Origin: Methyloprofundus sp.
Lineage (GTDB): Bacteria > Pseudomonadota > Gammaproteobacteria > Methylococcales > Methylomonadaceae
Assembly (NCBI GenBank): GCA_013138595.1
Contig: WTCM01000143.1
Coordinates: 1-34,022, forward strand
Reading direction: 5' to 3'
Length of the DNA stretch: 34,022 nucleotides
Position 1 is the first letter of the stretch; the number at the start of each line of letters is the position of its first letter. The notes under the pieces were generated by a model. The model searched no databases. It saw only the letters and a program-made list of their open reading frames with translations, and was not told where the DNA came from. The translations under genes and the position numbers were made by a program. Positions 20,632-30,301 of this stretch are shown piece after piece.

Positions 20632-21996
20632 TTAAACCTCAATACTATACTTGCTCAATAAAGCATATAAGGTCGGTCGTGCCACTCCTAATAACTTAGC
20701 CGCACTAGAAATATTATCAGCATGCGCTAAAGCACGTTTAATCGCGGTGGTTTCAGCCTGTTCGCGCACTTGTTTTAAATTCAGCGGTAAAGCGTTAAGC
20801 TCCTCATCATTACTCACACTTTCCAACTCTAATGATAAGTCATTGGCATCAATATAAACGCCCTCAGCCATCACCACGGCACGCTTTATTTTATTTTCTA
20901 ACTGACGAATATTGCCTGGCCAAGCATATGTCTCTATCGCCTTAACAGCCTCACTGGTAAAGCCCTTGATACTCAATTTCTCTTGAATAGCAATACGCTG
21001 TAATATGGCTTTTGCAATCACAATAGCATCGCCTTCTCGTTCTCTTAAAGGCGGAATATTAATCACCATTTCACTAATTCGATAATATAGGTCCTCCCTA
21101 AATTCACCTGCCTCAATTAAGCTTTGTATTTTTTGATGAGTCGCACAAACAATACGTACATCCACAGGAATTTCACCTCGCCCACCTAAACGCTCAATCA
21201 CACGCTCCTGAATAAAACGTAACAGCTTTGCCTGTAGAGAAAAAGGTAAATCACCAATTTCATCTAAGAAAAAAGTACCTCCATTCGCATATTCTATCTT
21301 GCCTATTGTCTGCTTAGTCGCTCCCGTAAAAGCGCCTTTTTCATAGCCAAACAATTCGCTTTCTAATAAATTCTCAGGAATCGCTGCACAATTAATAGCC
21401 ACGAAAGGCTTATCAGCACGTGGGCTCAATTCATGAATGGCACGTGCTAGTACCTCTTTACCTGTACCACTTTCTCCCAATAGTAAGGTAGTAATCGAGC
21501 TAGGGGCAATTTTTTCTATCGTCCTTGATAATTTTTGCATTTTTTCACAACTAATAATCAATCCTGATAAAGGCTCATTCGCTTGACTTTGTAACTTGAT
21601 ATTATCTTGCTCTAAAGCGGTTAACTGAAATGCCCTTGCCACAATTAAGTTCAACACATCAATATCCACAGGCTTTTGATAAAAATCATAAGCCCCCATA
21701 GCGACCGCTTTTACTGCATTATCTCTATCATCATTCCCTGTGACGACAATCACTTTCGTTTTAGGTGCTAGCTGTAAAATTTCTGCTAATGTCGCAAAAC
21801 CTTCACTTGCATTAGTCGGATCTGGAGGTAAACCCAAATCCAATGTCACAACAGAGGGAGAAAATCGCCTTAAAGCATCAATTGCCGACTTTCTATCACC
21901 CACGATCACTACTTTATAATCAGCAAAGCTCCACTTAAACTGCTTTTGTAAGCCTAAATCATCCTCAACAATCAATAAAACTTTTTTATCATCCAT
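20632..21996 (-). CDS. prsR: PEP-CTERM-associated sigma-54-dependent response regulator PrsR
   Basis: LIVEDDLGLQKQFKWSF, LDLGLPPDPTNASEGFATL, GAYDFYQKP, GESGTGKEVLARAIHELS, ELFGYEKGAFTGA, Fis-type HTH at C-terminus. Confidence 0.9.
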   Translation of the reverse strand: MDDKKVLLIVEDDLGLQKQFKWSFADYKVVIVGDRKSAIDALRRFSPSVVTLDLGLPPDPTNASEGFATLAEILQLAPKTKVIVVTGNDDRDNAVKAVAMGAYDFYQKPVDIDVLNLIVARAFQLTALEQDNIKLQSQANEPLSGLIISCEKMQKLSRTIEKIAPSSITTLLLGESGTGKEVLARAIHELSPRADKPFVAINCAAIPENLLESELFGYEKGAFTGATKQTIGKIEYANGGTFFLDEIGDLPFSLQAKLLRFIQERVIERLGGRGEIPVDVRIVCATHQKIQSLIEAGEFREDLYYRISEMVINIPPLREREGDAIVIAKAILQRIAIQEKLSIKGFTSEAVKAIETYAWPGNIRQLENKIKRAVVMAEGVYIDANDLSLELESVSNDEELNALPLNLKQVREQAETTAIKRALAHADNISSAAKLLGVARPTLYALLSKYSIEV

Positions 21997-22005
21997 TCAT
22001 TTTCT

Positions 22006-24099
22006 CTAAATAAGTATTTGCTTATTAATGTTACCTTGAGTATCACAGCTTATCAACGGGTATTTAAGACTAAAGACCGTTCCTACACCTAATTCACTTT
22101 CAACAGCAATCATTCCACTTTCGTTTAAGATATACTCTCGCACTTCATACACCCCTATCCCCATACCTGCATTACCTTTTGTGGTATCAAAAGGTCTGAA
22201 CAAACGTTCGCTAATAAATTTCTGATCCATCCCAACGCCTGTATCAATAATATCTATCAATGCATAGCCAGCCTCTATCGCAACATGAATTTTAACTATT
22301 CCGTCGTCTGCAGTTGCATCTTGAGCATTCTGAACTAAATGCCCTAGTATGGCTATAAAGCGTTGCTGATCGGCTCGTATCAAGCATTCAGATAAGCGGC
22401 AATCAACACTTAGCTTTGGCAAATTGCCTGCTTGCTGTAAAACAATATCGGCTAATACATCAGGGATATTAAGCGTAATTTTCTGTTGTTCCTTGACCTG
22501 CCCTTTTTTAAGCTGTGCTAATAAGTACTCCATTTTATTCACCACATTTTCCAAGGTATCAATCGCATCATCAATAAATTCAGGGTTATGTCGATGCTGC
22601 TCTGCATTGCGTACAATCATCGAAACCTGTGCCACTAAATTTTTTAAATCATGTACCAAAAAAGCCGAAAAACGACTATAAGCTTCAAACTGTCTCGCTC
22701 GCGACAAATCATCTGATACTTTACTTAAAGCTAGCGCATTAGCAAGCTGCAAGCCTACTGTTTTAAGTAAATCATGGTCTTCGTGATTAATCTGACGCTT
22801 AACCAGTGGGTTACTTAACACCACAAAGGCAAGCATTTTATTTTTTTGAAATAAAGGAATAATCATCCAAATATTTTTCTTACCCAACCACGCGGATAAA
22901 TCAACGTCATCATATATTTCAGGGGTATTTTCAAATTCACAAAAATCAATCACCCACTGCTTTTCATTTAAAAATTGTATAAAAGCATCATTCGACTGAA
23001 AAATAGTATCAACAGAAAAACCTAAATGCTGTTCATCGGCAAAATAAAACTGACCTGTGTCATTCACTAACCAAAGCCCCCCTCCCCTACTTCCTGCTAA
23101 GTTAGCAAGTGTTTTAATGACAAACTGAGTGAGTTCATCCCATGAATCTAAACTGGCAATCTCACGGCTTAATTTAATCCACTCTTCGCGGTAATCATAA
23201 TTATGCTGAAAGAAATGCGTATTAAAATACACTTTAAGATAAGCACGAATTTTCCCAGTTGTAAACACAACAACCACTAATAAAACAGCGAGAAAAATAA
23301 AGAAGGTCTGAATAATATCGCTCCAGACTCCCCCAAAATCTTTAATATAAAATCCCGCTAAAGACATCAAGATCATATACAAACCTGTACCAAAAAGTAC
23401 CGTGGTATGCATCACAACGGTATGAGAAATAGTCACTTGTTGTTCTGAGTCTTGCAAGCGCGTAAACGAGATCGCTAATAATGGTACGCATAATGCGTTA
23501 ATTAAACCCCTAGAATTCCACAAAACAAAATCTAAGCGCTCAAATAAGATAGATTTACTAAACACAATAAAATCAAAGGAAAAAATAGCGGCTAGCCCTA
23601 GACATAAATATTTAATCGCCCAGCGCTGATCCTTATTCACACTACGATAGAGCTGCTCCACCAAAATTAAACCAATAATCGAAAAACTTAAATGCGTAAA
23701 TAAACGTATATCACTCATATAAAGCTTGGTTATATCTAACAGGTCAACCGATAACTCAACAGCACCACTAAAGAGAACCCAAGCGATTAAAAACAGCGTA
23801 TAGCGTGATCTAATTAAAAAATCAAAATTCCCCTGAAACAGCTGTCTGGAAATCAAAGTGCCTAAGAAAAAGAACCAAACCGCATTACGTAAGGTTTCAA
23901 ATATAAAAACATCGGCAATATAAACAGTAGCATGGGTTATCGCATAAACAACCGCCCCCATCCAGACAATACTTGCTACGATAGCTAAGATAAATTGCGG
24001 TACAAAGGCATTTTTCTTAAAGCGAAAAATAGCCCAAGGAAGTAATACCAAAAAAACTAATAAGCCGATTGAATAACTGTAAAGCGCAAATATTTCCAT
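22006..24099 (-). CDS. prsK: PEP-CTERM-associated sensor histidine kinase PrsK
   Basis: Multiple N-terminal TMs, GAF region, FLVHDLKNLVAQVSMIVRNAEQH, HATPase with DTGVGMD; paired with PrsR. Confidence 0.88.
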   Translation of the reverse strand: MEIFALYSYSIGLLVFLVLLPWAIFRFKKNAFVPQFILAIVASIVWMGAVVYAITHATVYIADVFIFETLRNAVWFFFLGTLISRQLFQGNFDFLIRSRYTLFLIAWVLFSGAVELSVDLLDITKLYMSDIRLFTHLSFSIIGLILVEQLYRSVNKDQRWAIKYLCLGLAAIFSFDFIVFSKSILFERLDFVLWNSRGLINALCVPLLAISFTRLQDSEQQVTISHTVVMHTTVLFGTGLYMILMSLAGFYIKDFGGVWSDIIQTFFIFLAVLLVVVVFTTGKIRAYLKVYFNTHFFQHNYDYREEWIKLSREIASLDSWDELTQFVIKTLANLAGSRGGGLWLVNDTGQFYFADEQHLGFSVDTIFQSNDAFIQFLNEKQWVIDFCEFENTPEIYDDVDLSAWLGKKNIWMIIPLFQKNKMLAFVVLSNPLVKRQINHEDHDLLKTVGLQLANALALSKVSDDLSRARQFEAYSRFSAFLVHDLKNLVAQVSMIVRNAEQHRHNPEFIDDAIDTLENVVNKMEYLLAQLKKGQVKEQQKITLNIPDVLADIVLQQAGNLPKLSVDCRLSECLIRADQQRFIAILGHLVQNAQDATADDGIVKIHVAIEAGYALIDIIDTGVGMDQKFISERLFRPFDTTKGNAGMGIGVYEVREYILNESGMIAVESELGVGTVFSLKYPLISCDTQGNINKQILI

Positions 24100-24114
24100 A
24101 AATCTATCACATAA

Positions 24115-24984
24115 TTAACGTTGCAAATACTTATAAAAATAAGCTTCTATGGCCAGCATTTGACGTTTAAAAGCGGCTTTTGAAGTATAAGGGTCATCTT
24201 TAATACGTACAAAATGTCGACATTCATGCGCCACACTCCATGCATAGATAGTCTTTACATAGTCGGCAAATTGTTGCTGAGTCAATACTTTCCCAGCCAG
24301 TTGTTGCGCGTTGGGAATCTGTAATACCTCCTGAGCGCGATGCTCAGGCCAAGCGGCGACAATTTTAATACTGCGCTCATACAAGGTCATATTATATAAA
24401 TACTCAATATCCCCTGTTGTTGGATTAGCCCAACAAGGTGCATGATCTAGCCCATTCCCCTGTAATTTATTCTGCAAATAAGCCACCTGCCCTTTTAACA
24501 ATTGCTCTGCTTGCTGAGTTTGTTCGACTTGTTGTAATAACTGCTGAAGCTGTAAGGCGGGTTGCTGTGCTTTGATTCCTGCTGCTTGTAAGGCTGCTAT
24601 TAATTGTTTATACACCTTTAAAGCATTTAATTCTGCCTGTAACTGTGCATTTTCCTGCTGTAAATGATCGCTGACTTGCGCGTTTTGTAACTTGGAGAAG
24701 AGTTCATCTAATTGCTGCCCGCTAGGCTTCGTTGCAAACCCTCCTGCTTGCATCATTCGACTTTCCAGTAATTGCAAACGCTTAAAACTCACATCAGAAT
24801 CACGTTTAAGCTGCTGCATTTCTGCCTGTAAACTTTGCTTTTCTTGTGCTTCTTGCGCTAATTCTTGTTGTGTTTTTTGTAACACCGAAGCGCTAATAAT
24901 CATCAGTAAGAAAAACATAATAAAACTGAGTTCACTTAAAGTGATGCTTAATAAAAAAGAGCGCCGCCCCTCAGTAGAAGCCAC
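24115..24984 (-). CDS. Uncharacterised single-TM coiled-coil protein, MotB/ExbD/ZorB-like architecture (candidate motor B-subunit)
   Basis: N-terminal TM LSITLSELSFIMFFLLMIISASVL with an acidic residue at the TM start, long coiled coil, novel C-terminal domain CWANPTTGDIEYLYNMTLYERSIKIVAAWP...HECRHFVRIKDD. Confidence 0.55.
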   Translation of the reverse strand: MASTEGRRSFLLSITLSELSFIMFFLLMIISASVLQKTQQELAQEAQEKQSLQAEMQQLKRDSDVSFKRLQLLESRMMQAGGFATKPSGQQLDELFSKLQNAQVSDHLQQENAQLQAELNALKVYKQLIAALQAAGIKAQQPALQLQQLLQQVEQTQQAEQLLKGQVAYLQNKLQGNGLDHAPCWANPTTGDIEYLYNMTLYERSIKIVAAWPEHRAQEVLQIPNAQQLAGKVLTQQQFADYVKTIYAWSVAHECRHFVRIKDDPYTSKAAFKRQMLAIEAYFYKYLQR

Positions 24985-24987
24985 GAC

Positions 24988-26442
24988 TTAAATTTGTCCC
25001 TTTTGAGTGGTGTTTGCCTTAAGGGTATCTTGCTGTATTTTGGCAAGATACTGTCGTGACTCGCGTAAAATACCCGCCATTTCATGTTGGTGCAGCTTTG
25101 CAAGGTCAATATCCACTTGCGCAACGCCACCGACACTAGTCATTAACTGAGTATGCTCTTCCATCATATTGTTAAAGGCTTCAAGGCGTTTAAAAGTCGA
25201 TGTCACATACATACCAAAGTCGGAAATTTGCTGCACGGTTTCGCGCGTCTTACTTAAAGCAAGTGCAATTTCCTGTAAATCATCACCAATCCTCACACCT
25301 GATTCGGTATTATTACCTATCGCATGAAAAGTAGTATTAAACTGCTGTGCGGCTTGTTGTATATTGTCCGATAAACGCTGCACATCATCAGGCAAAGAAA
25401 GCATCGCCGTGCCCATTTTGCTATAGTTTTGCATCGCTAAAGCAGATTGTGCGACTTGTTTTTCTAGGCTTGCTGAAATTGTTTTGGTATTGTCCGCTAA
25501 CGCAGCAACGCCTTGAACCACTTGTACAAAATCTTCATTCACTTTGGTATTTGCATATAATTTGTCATTAAACACACTGATAGATTGCACTAAAATATCG
25601 ACTTCAGCGACCGAACGCTCCAGGCTGCTAATAATGCTTTGCGTATGCTGTGCTATATCACTTTGCCCCGTGTTCAGCCCTTGCAATAGCTGCTGCGTTT
25701 TATCTAAACGTTCAACCAGTCTATCTAAAGGGATATCCAATTTATCCACAAATATGTCTTCAAGTATTTGCGTATTTTGCAGATTTTCTGCAAAACTATC
25801 AGCCGCGCGGATGATTGCTTGATGGCTGCTATGCGTATTTTTCAATAAGGCTTCAGCACTTGCCGCTGCATATTCATCAATCATCGCCAAACTTTGCTGC
25901 ATCCCTATCGCCGCATTATCAACCGATTGTTTAATCGCTATTTGAGTTTCTTCATGGGACACATCCAGTTGCATAGAAATCAACTTAGCTTTTCTAATCA
26001 TTTCATTCGCGGCATGTTCCACTTCTGTCATCATCTGCCGCTCAATGGTATTTAAATCAATTTGAAAATTATTGATAAAAATACGCACTGACAAGCCAAA
26101 GATAGTCGTGATCAAGGCTAAACTGAAATTTGCGGTTAATACGCCCGCATCCAAGTTATCACTTTGATAAAAATACAGTGAGACCACTAAGGCAACCAGC
26201 GTGAGTAAAAAGCCCAGATAATACACACTGTCTGCAAACTGCTCTAAAAAAACCGTCTCTTCACTATGCACATAGCCCAGCCACGTATAAATAATCATAC
26301 ACAGTAGCGGTAAGAGCACCGCGAGCAATGGCAGTTTAAAATACTGAGGTAAACAAACGCTTAAGACACCGCAGATTAAGGCGATAATAAACATTTTGCG
26401 TACATCAAGGATTAAACTTTGTTGTAATGATTGCTCACTCAT
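24988..26442 (-). CDS. Uncharacterised MotA/TolQ/ExbB/ZorA-like membrane protein with long coiled-coil tail
   Basis: Four predicted TMs, YYLGFLLTLVALVVSLYF ... ANFSLALITTIFGLSVRIFINNF (MotA/TolQ-like TT-x-x-G-L motif), then ~280-aa helical tail. Confidence 0.6.
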   Translation of the reverse strand: MSEQSLQQSLILDVRKMFIIALICGVLSVCLPQYFKLPLLAVLLPLLCMIIYTWLGYVHSEETVFLEQFADSVYYLGFLLTLVALVVSLYFYQSDNLDAGVLTANFSLALITTIFGLSVRIFINNFQIDLNTIERQMMTEVEHAANEMIRKAKLISMQLDVSHEETQIAIKQSVDNAAIGMQQSLAMIDEYAAASAEALLKNTHSSHQAIIRAADSFAENLQNTQILEDIFVDKLDIPLDRLVERLDKTQQLLQGLNTGQSDIAQHTQSIISSLERSVAEVDILVQSISVFNDKLYANTKVNEDFVQVVQGVAALADNTKTISASLEKQVAQSALAMQNYSKMGTAMLSLPDDVQRLSDNIQQAAQQFNTTFHAIGNNTESGVRIGDDLQEIALALSKTRETVQQISDFGMYVTSTFKRLEAFNNMMEEHTQLMTSVGGVAQVDIDLAKLHQHEMAGILRESRQYLAKIQQDTLKANTTQKGQI

Positions 26443-26448
26443 CGCTGC

Positions 26449-27267
26449 TTAACCATCAATTTTTTCAACTAAAGTCACTCGCCCGCCTATGGATTGGATA
26501 AAGTCTGCCCAGAAAAAAGCATGGCGCTTCGTTTGTATTTTTTCTTTGCCTTCCCTACGCACATATAAAATATTAACCTCCGCATTTTGTAAATCTGTAC
26601 TGATACGCTGGTAATAACTGCTTTTTTCTAACTGCGAAAAATCCATCCCGCCCCGATAATGTGACCATTCTGGCGTATGTTGCAACATATCAGAAATCAA
26701 TATAATTTGCTTGTCAGCCTGACTATTAATCACAGGGAAAGCCGTTAAAGCAATCGGCTGAAAGATTTCCATAATCGGTGAAAAATTTGCCTGCCCTGCT
26801 CGCATAAAACCTTTAATGGCTTGATCTAAGGGCTGTGCAAATTGCTCCAGCCAGCGTTGCTGTATGCGCTTAGGATTTTCATATAAGGCATTCGCATCCA
26901 CACCTGTACGTGGCGCACAGACCACAAAATCAGGCGCTATTGGCTTATCTTTTTGATTATCAATCACATAAATTGAAATCCGTGTCCCTGCCACTAAATT
27001 AGCTTTAAATTGACTAAAAAAACGCTGCAAAAATTGCTGTTGAACTTTATTATAAGCATCACTTTTATCAAACACTAAGGCGACATATTTAGGGCTTTGC
27101 ACACCAATAGGACAAAGCGTATCAGGATCATAAGCTAATTTAGTCTGTTGTAATTCAAAACGAAAAAAAGCGAGAAAGGCAAACACTGCTAAGACCCCAA
27201 TGATTAACAAGATTCCCCATAGATTTTTACGTTTAGCGGCTTGCTTTCTTTTGCTGTATCTAGGCAT
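26449..27267 (-). CDS. Uncharacterised membrane-anchored vWA-like protein
   Basis: N-terminal TM; YVALVFDKSDAYN (MIDAS-like), FSPIMEIFQ, IILISDMLQHTPEWSHYR; vWA-like alternation. Confidence 0.5.
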   Translation of the reverse strand: MPRYSKRKQAAKRKNLWGILLIIGVLAVFAFLAFFRFELQQTKLAYDPDTLCPIGVQSPKYVALVFDKSDAYNKVQQQFLQRFFSQFKANLVAGTRISIYVIDNQKDKPIAPDFVVCAPRTGVDANALYENPKRIQQRWLEQFAQPLDQAIKGFMRAGQANFSPIMEIFQPIALTAFPVINSQADKQIILISDMLQHTPEWSHYRGGMDFSQLEKSSYYQRISTDLQNAEVNILYVRREGKEKIQTKRHAFFWADFIQSIGGRVTLVEKIDG

Positions 27268-27271
27268 TTTT

Positions 27272-28696
27272 TTAGTCAGGGCTTATAGAGATTTGTTTAA
27301 AATCAGGATCAATCAGCTGTAATTGTTGAAAAAAGGAGACATATAATTTTTCTATCTCATTTGCACGCTGCTGACAATATTGAGGGAAATCACTAAATAA
27401 CTGCTTTTGTTGCTCCACGACTGCAATATCATCATGCCCACCTCTTAAGGTAAAGCTATTGACACTCTGCCAATCTTGCTCAAAATACACAGGTGCAGGC
27501 TGTTGACGAAAACGCCTGTTAATATCTCTATAACGATAAATTAAGGCATTCCCAGCGGCATGAAAATTAGCCATCCCCTGCTCATACTCAGCCACAAACA
27601 CTTGTTTATCTTCAACCAAATGCACTAAGCGAGTATGTTTTAGCAACACCATGTGCTTCATTTCTTCTAGTTTAATCAGAAAATCTTGACGAACTTCTTC
27701 TATTTGCGTGACCACTTCATCCCTTTGCTCATCATATTCTTCATGTACCACTTGCAAGCGCCGATGTAATTTACCATAACTGGGATAGGCATCATCGCGC
27801 TTATAGCCATCAATTAAAGCAAAAATAGCGAATAACAAACCCATAAAAAACAAAATCCACGAATTAAATTCAGCTAACTGCCAAGGTGTCGCGATAAAGC
27901 GCTGTACCGCTAATACCCCCGCTTCTTCGGGTTGCAAGGCAAAATAATCTCGATAATGTGCGACTAATAGATTAAACCCTACCACACAGGGAAAATAAAT
28001 GAGAAATCCCATATAAGCCGCTATTTTTTTCCCCCAAGAACGATGATTTTTATAGCGAAATAGCCAACCCATCATAAAAAAGGCAACCGATATATTAATC
28101 GCTGCAATAATCACCGCTTGCCCTATCCCGCCTAATAAACCTAACTCTGAGCCTTCTGCGAAAAAATAACCATTACCTACAGATTCTAACAGCCAAAATA
28201 ATAAAATCAGCGCAAAATATAAGATTTGTGAATCAGGGTAATGTGCCGTACGACTGAGTTTATGGTTGCTTTGAAAAGCATCAAACTCTTGCTGTATCGC
28301 ATCTAACTCTTGCTTCAGCTGTTTTAATAAACGAAATTCTCGCGCCATCAAGCTTTTAACCGCGAGTTTAGAATGTTCGGTATGATTGCTAATCAGTGCG
28401 CGCTCATCTTGTAAATTAGTATCCGCAATCGAGGTATTACGTAAGCACAGCCCTGCATTCACAAGATGGTTGATCGCCGCCATTTTATTTTCAAAATAGC
28501 TTTGTATTTCACGCTCTGCACCATCAGGGCTGGTCGATGTTTGCGCAGGCAGTTCATTCTCAGCCGCTTGTGTCGCTTTACCTTCCACCGCTAATTGCTT
28601 TGCAAGCTTTTCTAAATCAAAGTCGCAGGCACGACCAAGATCTGATTGACTGCGGTGTGAAAAATTCTTTTTGATTTTATTCGCCCAATTTTTCAT
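27272..28696 (-). CDS. Uncharacterised multi-TM protein with flanking coiled coils
   Basis: About four hydrophobic segments (LYFALILLFWLLESVGNGYFF, AVIIAAINISVAFFMMGWLF, etc.) between charged helical regions; first gene of tight four-gene operon. Confidence 0.6.
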   Translation of the reverse strand: MKNWANKIKKNFSHRSQSDLGRACDFDLEKLAKQLAVEGKATQAAENELPAQTSTSPDGAEREIQSYFENKMAAINHLVNAGLCLRNTSIADTNLQDERALISNHTEHSKLAVKSLMAREFRLLKQLKQELDAIQQEFDAFQSNHKLSRTAHYPDSQILYFALILLFWLLESVGNGYFFAEGSELGLLGGIGQAVIIAAINISVAFFMMGWLFRYKNHRSWGKKIAAYMGFLIYFPCVVGFNLLVAHYRDYFALQPEEAGVLAVQRFIATPWQLAEFNSWILFFMGLLFAIFALIDGYKRDDAYPSYGKLHRRLQVVHEEYDEQRDEVVTQIEEVRQDFLIKLEEMKHMVLLKHTRLVHLVEDKQVFVAEYEQGMANFHAAGNALIYRYRDINRRFRQQPAPVYFEQDWQSVNSFTLRGGHDDIAVVEQQKQLFSDFPQYCQQRANEIEKLYVSFFQQLQLIDPDFKQISISPD

Positions 28697-28707
28697 GATT
28701 GTATCAA

Positions 28708-30078
28708 CTAATTTTCAGCGTTTTGACGCTTATTAGATGCATTCAGAGTGTGTAAATACTCGCGTGTCAGCTTAAAAATAACGGGGCTTAATAAGGCTAG
28801 AGCAATCAAATTAGGAATCGCCATTAAACCATTTAAAATATCTGCAACCACCCACACTAAAGAAAGCTTACTCATCGCTCCGACAGGAATGGCGACTAAC
28901 CAGAGTAAACGATAAGGCCAAATCACTTTTGTACCGAATAAATATTCCGCACAACGCTCACCATAATAGCTCCAGCCTAAAATAGTGGTAAAGGCAAATA
29001 CGACTAAGCCAAACACCACCACATAACTGCCAAAGCCCGGCAAACTCGTTTCAAAAGCAAGCGTGGATAAAGCTGCGCCATTCACACCACTAGACCATGC
29101 ACCGCTTAAAATAATCACTAAGGCCGTCATCGTACACACTAACAGGGTATCAATAAAAGTCCCCAACATAGCAACCATGCCTTGTTCGACAGGGTTATTG
29201 GTTTTAGCGGCAGCATGTGCAATCGGCGCACTCCCTAGCCCTGCTTCATTAGAGAAAATGCCCCGTGCGACACCAAAGCGAATCGCTGCCCAAACTGCAG
29301 CACCTGTAAACCCGCCGACGGCTGCTGTCCCTGTAAAAGCACTTTTAACAATTAAAGCTAAAGCCGCAGGAATTTCCGTGATATGCATCGCTAAGACCAC
29401 TAAAGCACATAAAATATAAGCAATCGCCATAATAGGTACAAGTTTAGCCGCGACCTCAGCAATACGCTGTATGCCTCCTAAAATCACCACAGCACTCAGT
29501 ACGGTTAACACAATCGCCGTATAATAAGTCGGTATTTGAAACAAGTTCCCCACTGCATCTGCCACAGAATTAGCTTGCACCATATTGCCAATACCAAAGG
29601 CGGCAAAAGCGCCAAAAAAAGCAAAGGCACTGCCCAACCAACGCCAATGTGCTTTTAAACCATTTTTAATATAGTACATCGGACCGCCCACATAGCGCCC
29701 TCGCTCATCAACTTCACGATACTTAACCGCAAGTACCGCTTCTGCATATTTGGTCGCCATACCGAATAAAGCGGTTAACCACATCCAGAAAATCGCTCCC
29801 GGTCCTCCGAGTGCAATCGCTGTTGCCACACCGGCTATATTCCCTGTGCCGATGGTGGCTGATAGTGCGGTCATTAAGGCTTGAAAAGGGCTGATGTCGC
29901 CGATTTTATCTGAACGTCGCCCCTGCCATAACATTTTCATCGCCGTTGTCACATGACGAAAAGTAAAAAACTTTAAAGCGAAGGTTAAATAAACACCAAT
30001 ACCTAATAATAGTATTAGCATAATAGGTCCCCAGACTAGGGCGCTGACTTCATTTAAGATCTCTTCGATTGCTTGCAT
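28708..30078 (-). CDS. Sodium:alanine symporter family (AGCS) transporter
   Basis: FQALMTALSATIGTGNIAGVATAIALGGPGAIFWMW, GMATKYAEAVLAVKYRE, FSNEAGLGSAPIAHAAAKT. Confidence 0.95.
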   Translation of the reverse strand: MQAIEEILNEVSALVWGPIMLILLLGIGVYLTFALKFFTFRHVTTAMKMLWQGRRSDKIGDISPFQALMTALSATIGTGNIAGVATAIALGGPGAIFWMWLTALFGMATKYAEAVLAVKYREVDERGRYVGGPMYYIKNGLKAHWRWLGSAFAFFGAFAAFGIGNMVQANSVADAVGNLFQIPTYYTAIVLTVLSAVVILGGIQRIAEVAAKLVPIMAIAYILCALVVLAMHITEIPAALALIVKSAFTGTAAVGGFTGAAVWAAIRFGVARGIFSNEAGLGSAPIAHAAAKTNNPVEQGMVAMLGTFIDTLLVCTMTALVIILSGAWSSGVNGAALSTLAFETSLPGFGSYVVVFGLVVFAFTTILGWSYYGERCAEYLFGTKVIWPYRLLWLVAIPVGAMSKLSLVWVVADILNGLMAIPNLIALALLSPVIFKLTREYLHTLNASNKRQNAEN

Positions 30079-30161
30079 GGGATAAAGCCTTTTTAAGTGG
30101 TGGGAATAAGAATCGAGAATTCAAATCAAAGCGTTGAAAAACAAAATATAGCTACACATTT

Positions 30162-30259
30162 AACACGGGACACGCAGTATAGCGGCATTATTCGTAGGTG
30201 TGGCTTTAGCCGCACAGTGCAGATAAATCTGCACCTACATTACGCGTATGTCCCGTGTT
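30162..30259. mobile_element. MITE-like element with 11-bp perfect terminal inverted repeats AACACGGGACA...TGTCCCGTGTT
   Basis: TIRs 30162-30172 and 30249-30259; internal hairpins gtggctttagccgcac and gtgcagataaatctgcac within gtaggtg...cacctac. Confidence 0.6.
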
Positions 30260-30278
30260 TTGTGGTAGCCGAAAATTC

Positions 30279-30301
30279 GCCCAAAACGCGTTTTGGACTC
30301 C
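30279..30301. repeat. 23-bp palindromic repeat, copy 2 (gcccaaaacgcgttttggactcc)
   Basis: 21/23 identical to 5077-5099; contains perfect palindrome CCAAAACGCGTTTTGG. Confidence 0.7.

Noticed and set aside
24692-24991. 99-aa plus-strand Cys/Ser-rich ORF
   Set aside because: Antisense shadow of the Gln-rich coiled-coil gene 24115-24984
24115-26442. Canonical Zorya system
   Set aside because: ZorA/ZorB-like architecture only; no OmpA domain and no ZorC/ZorD/ZorE, and the neighbours are a vWA-like and a TM/coiled-coil protein
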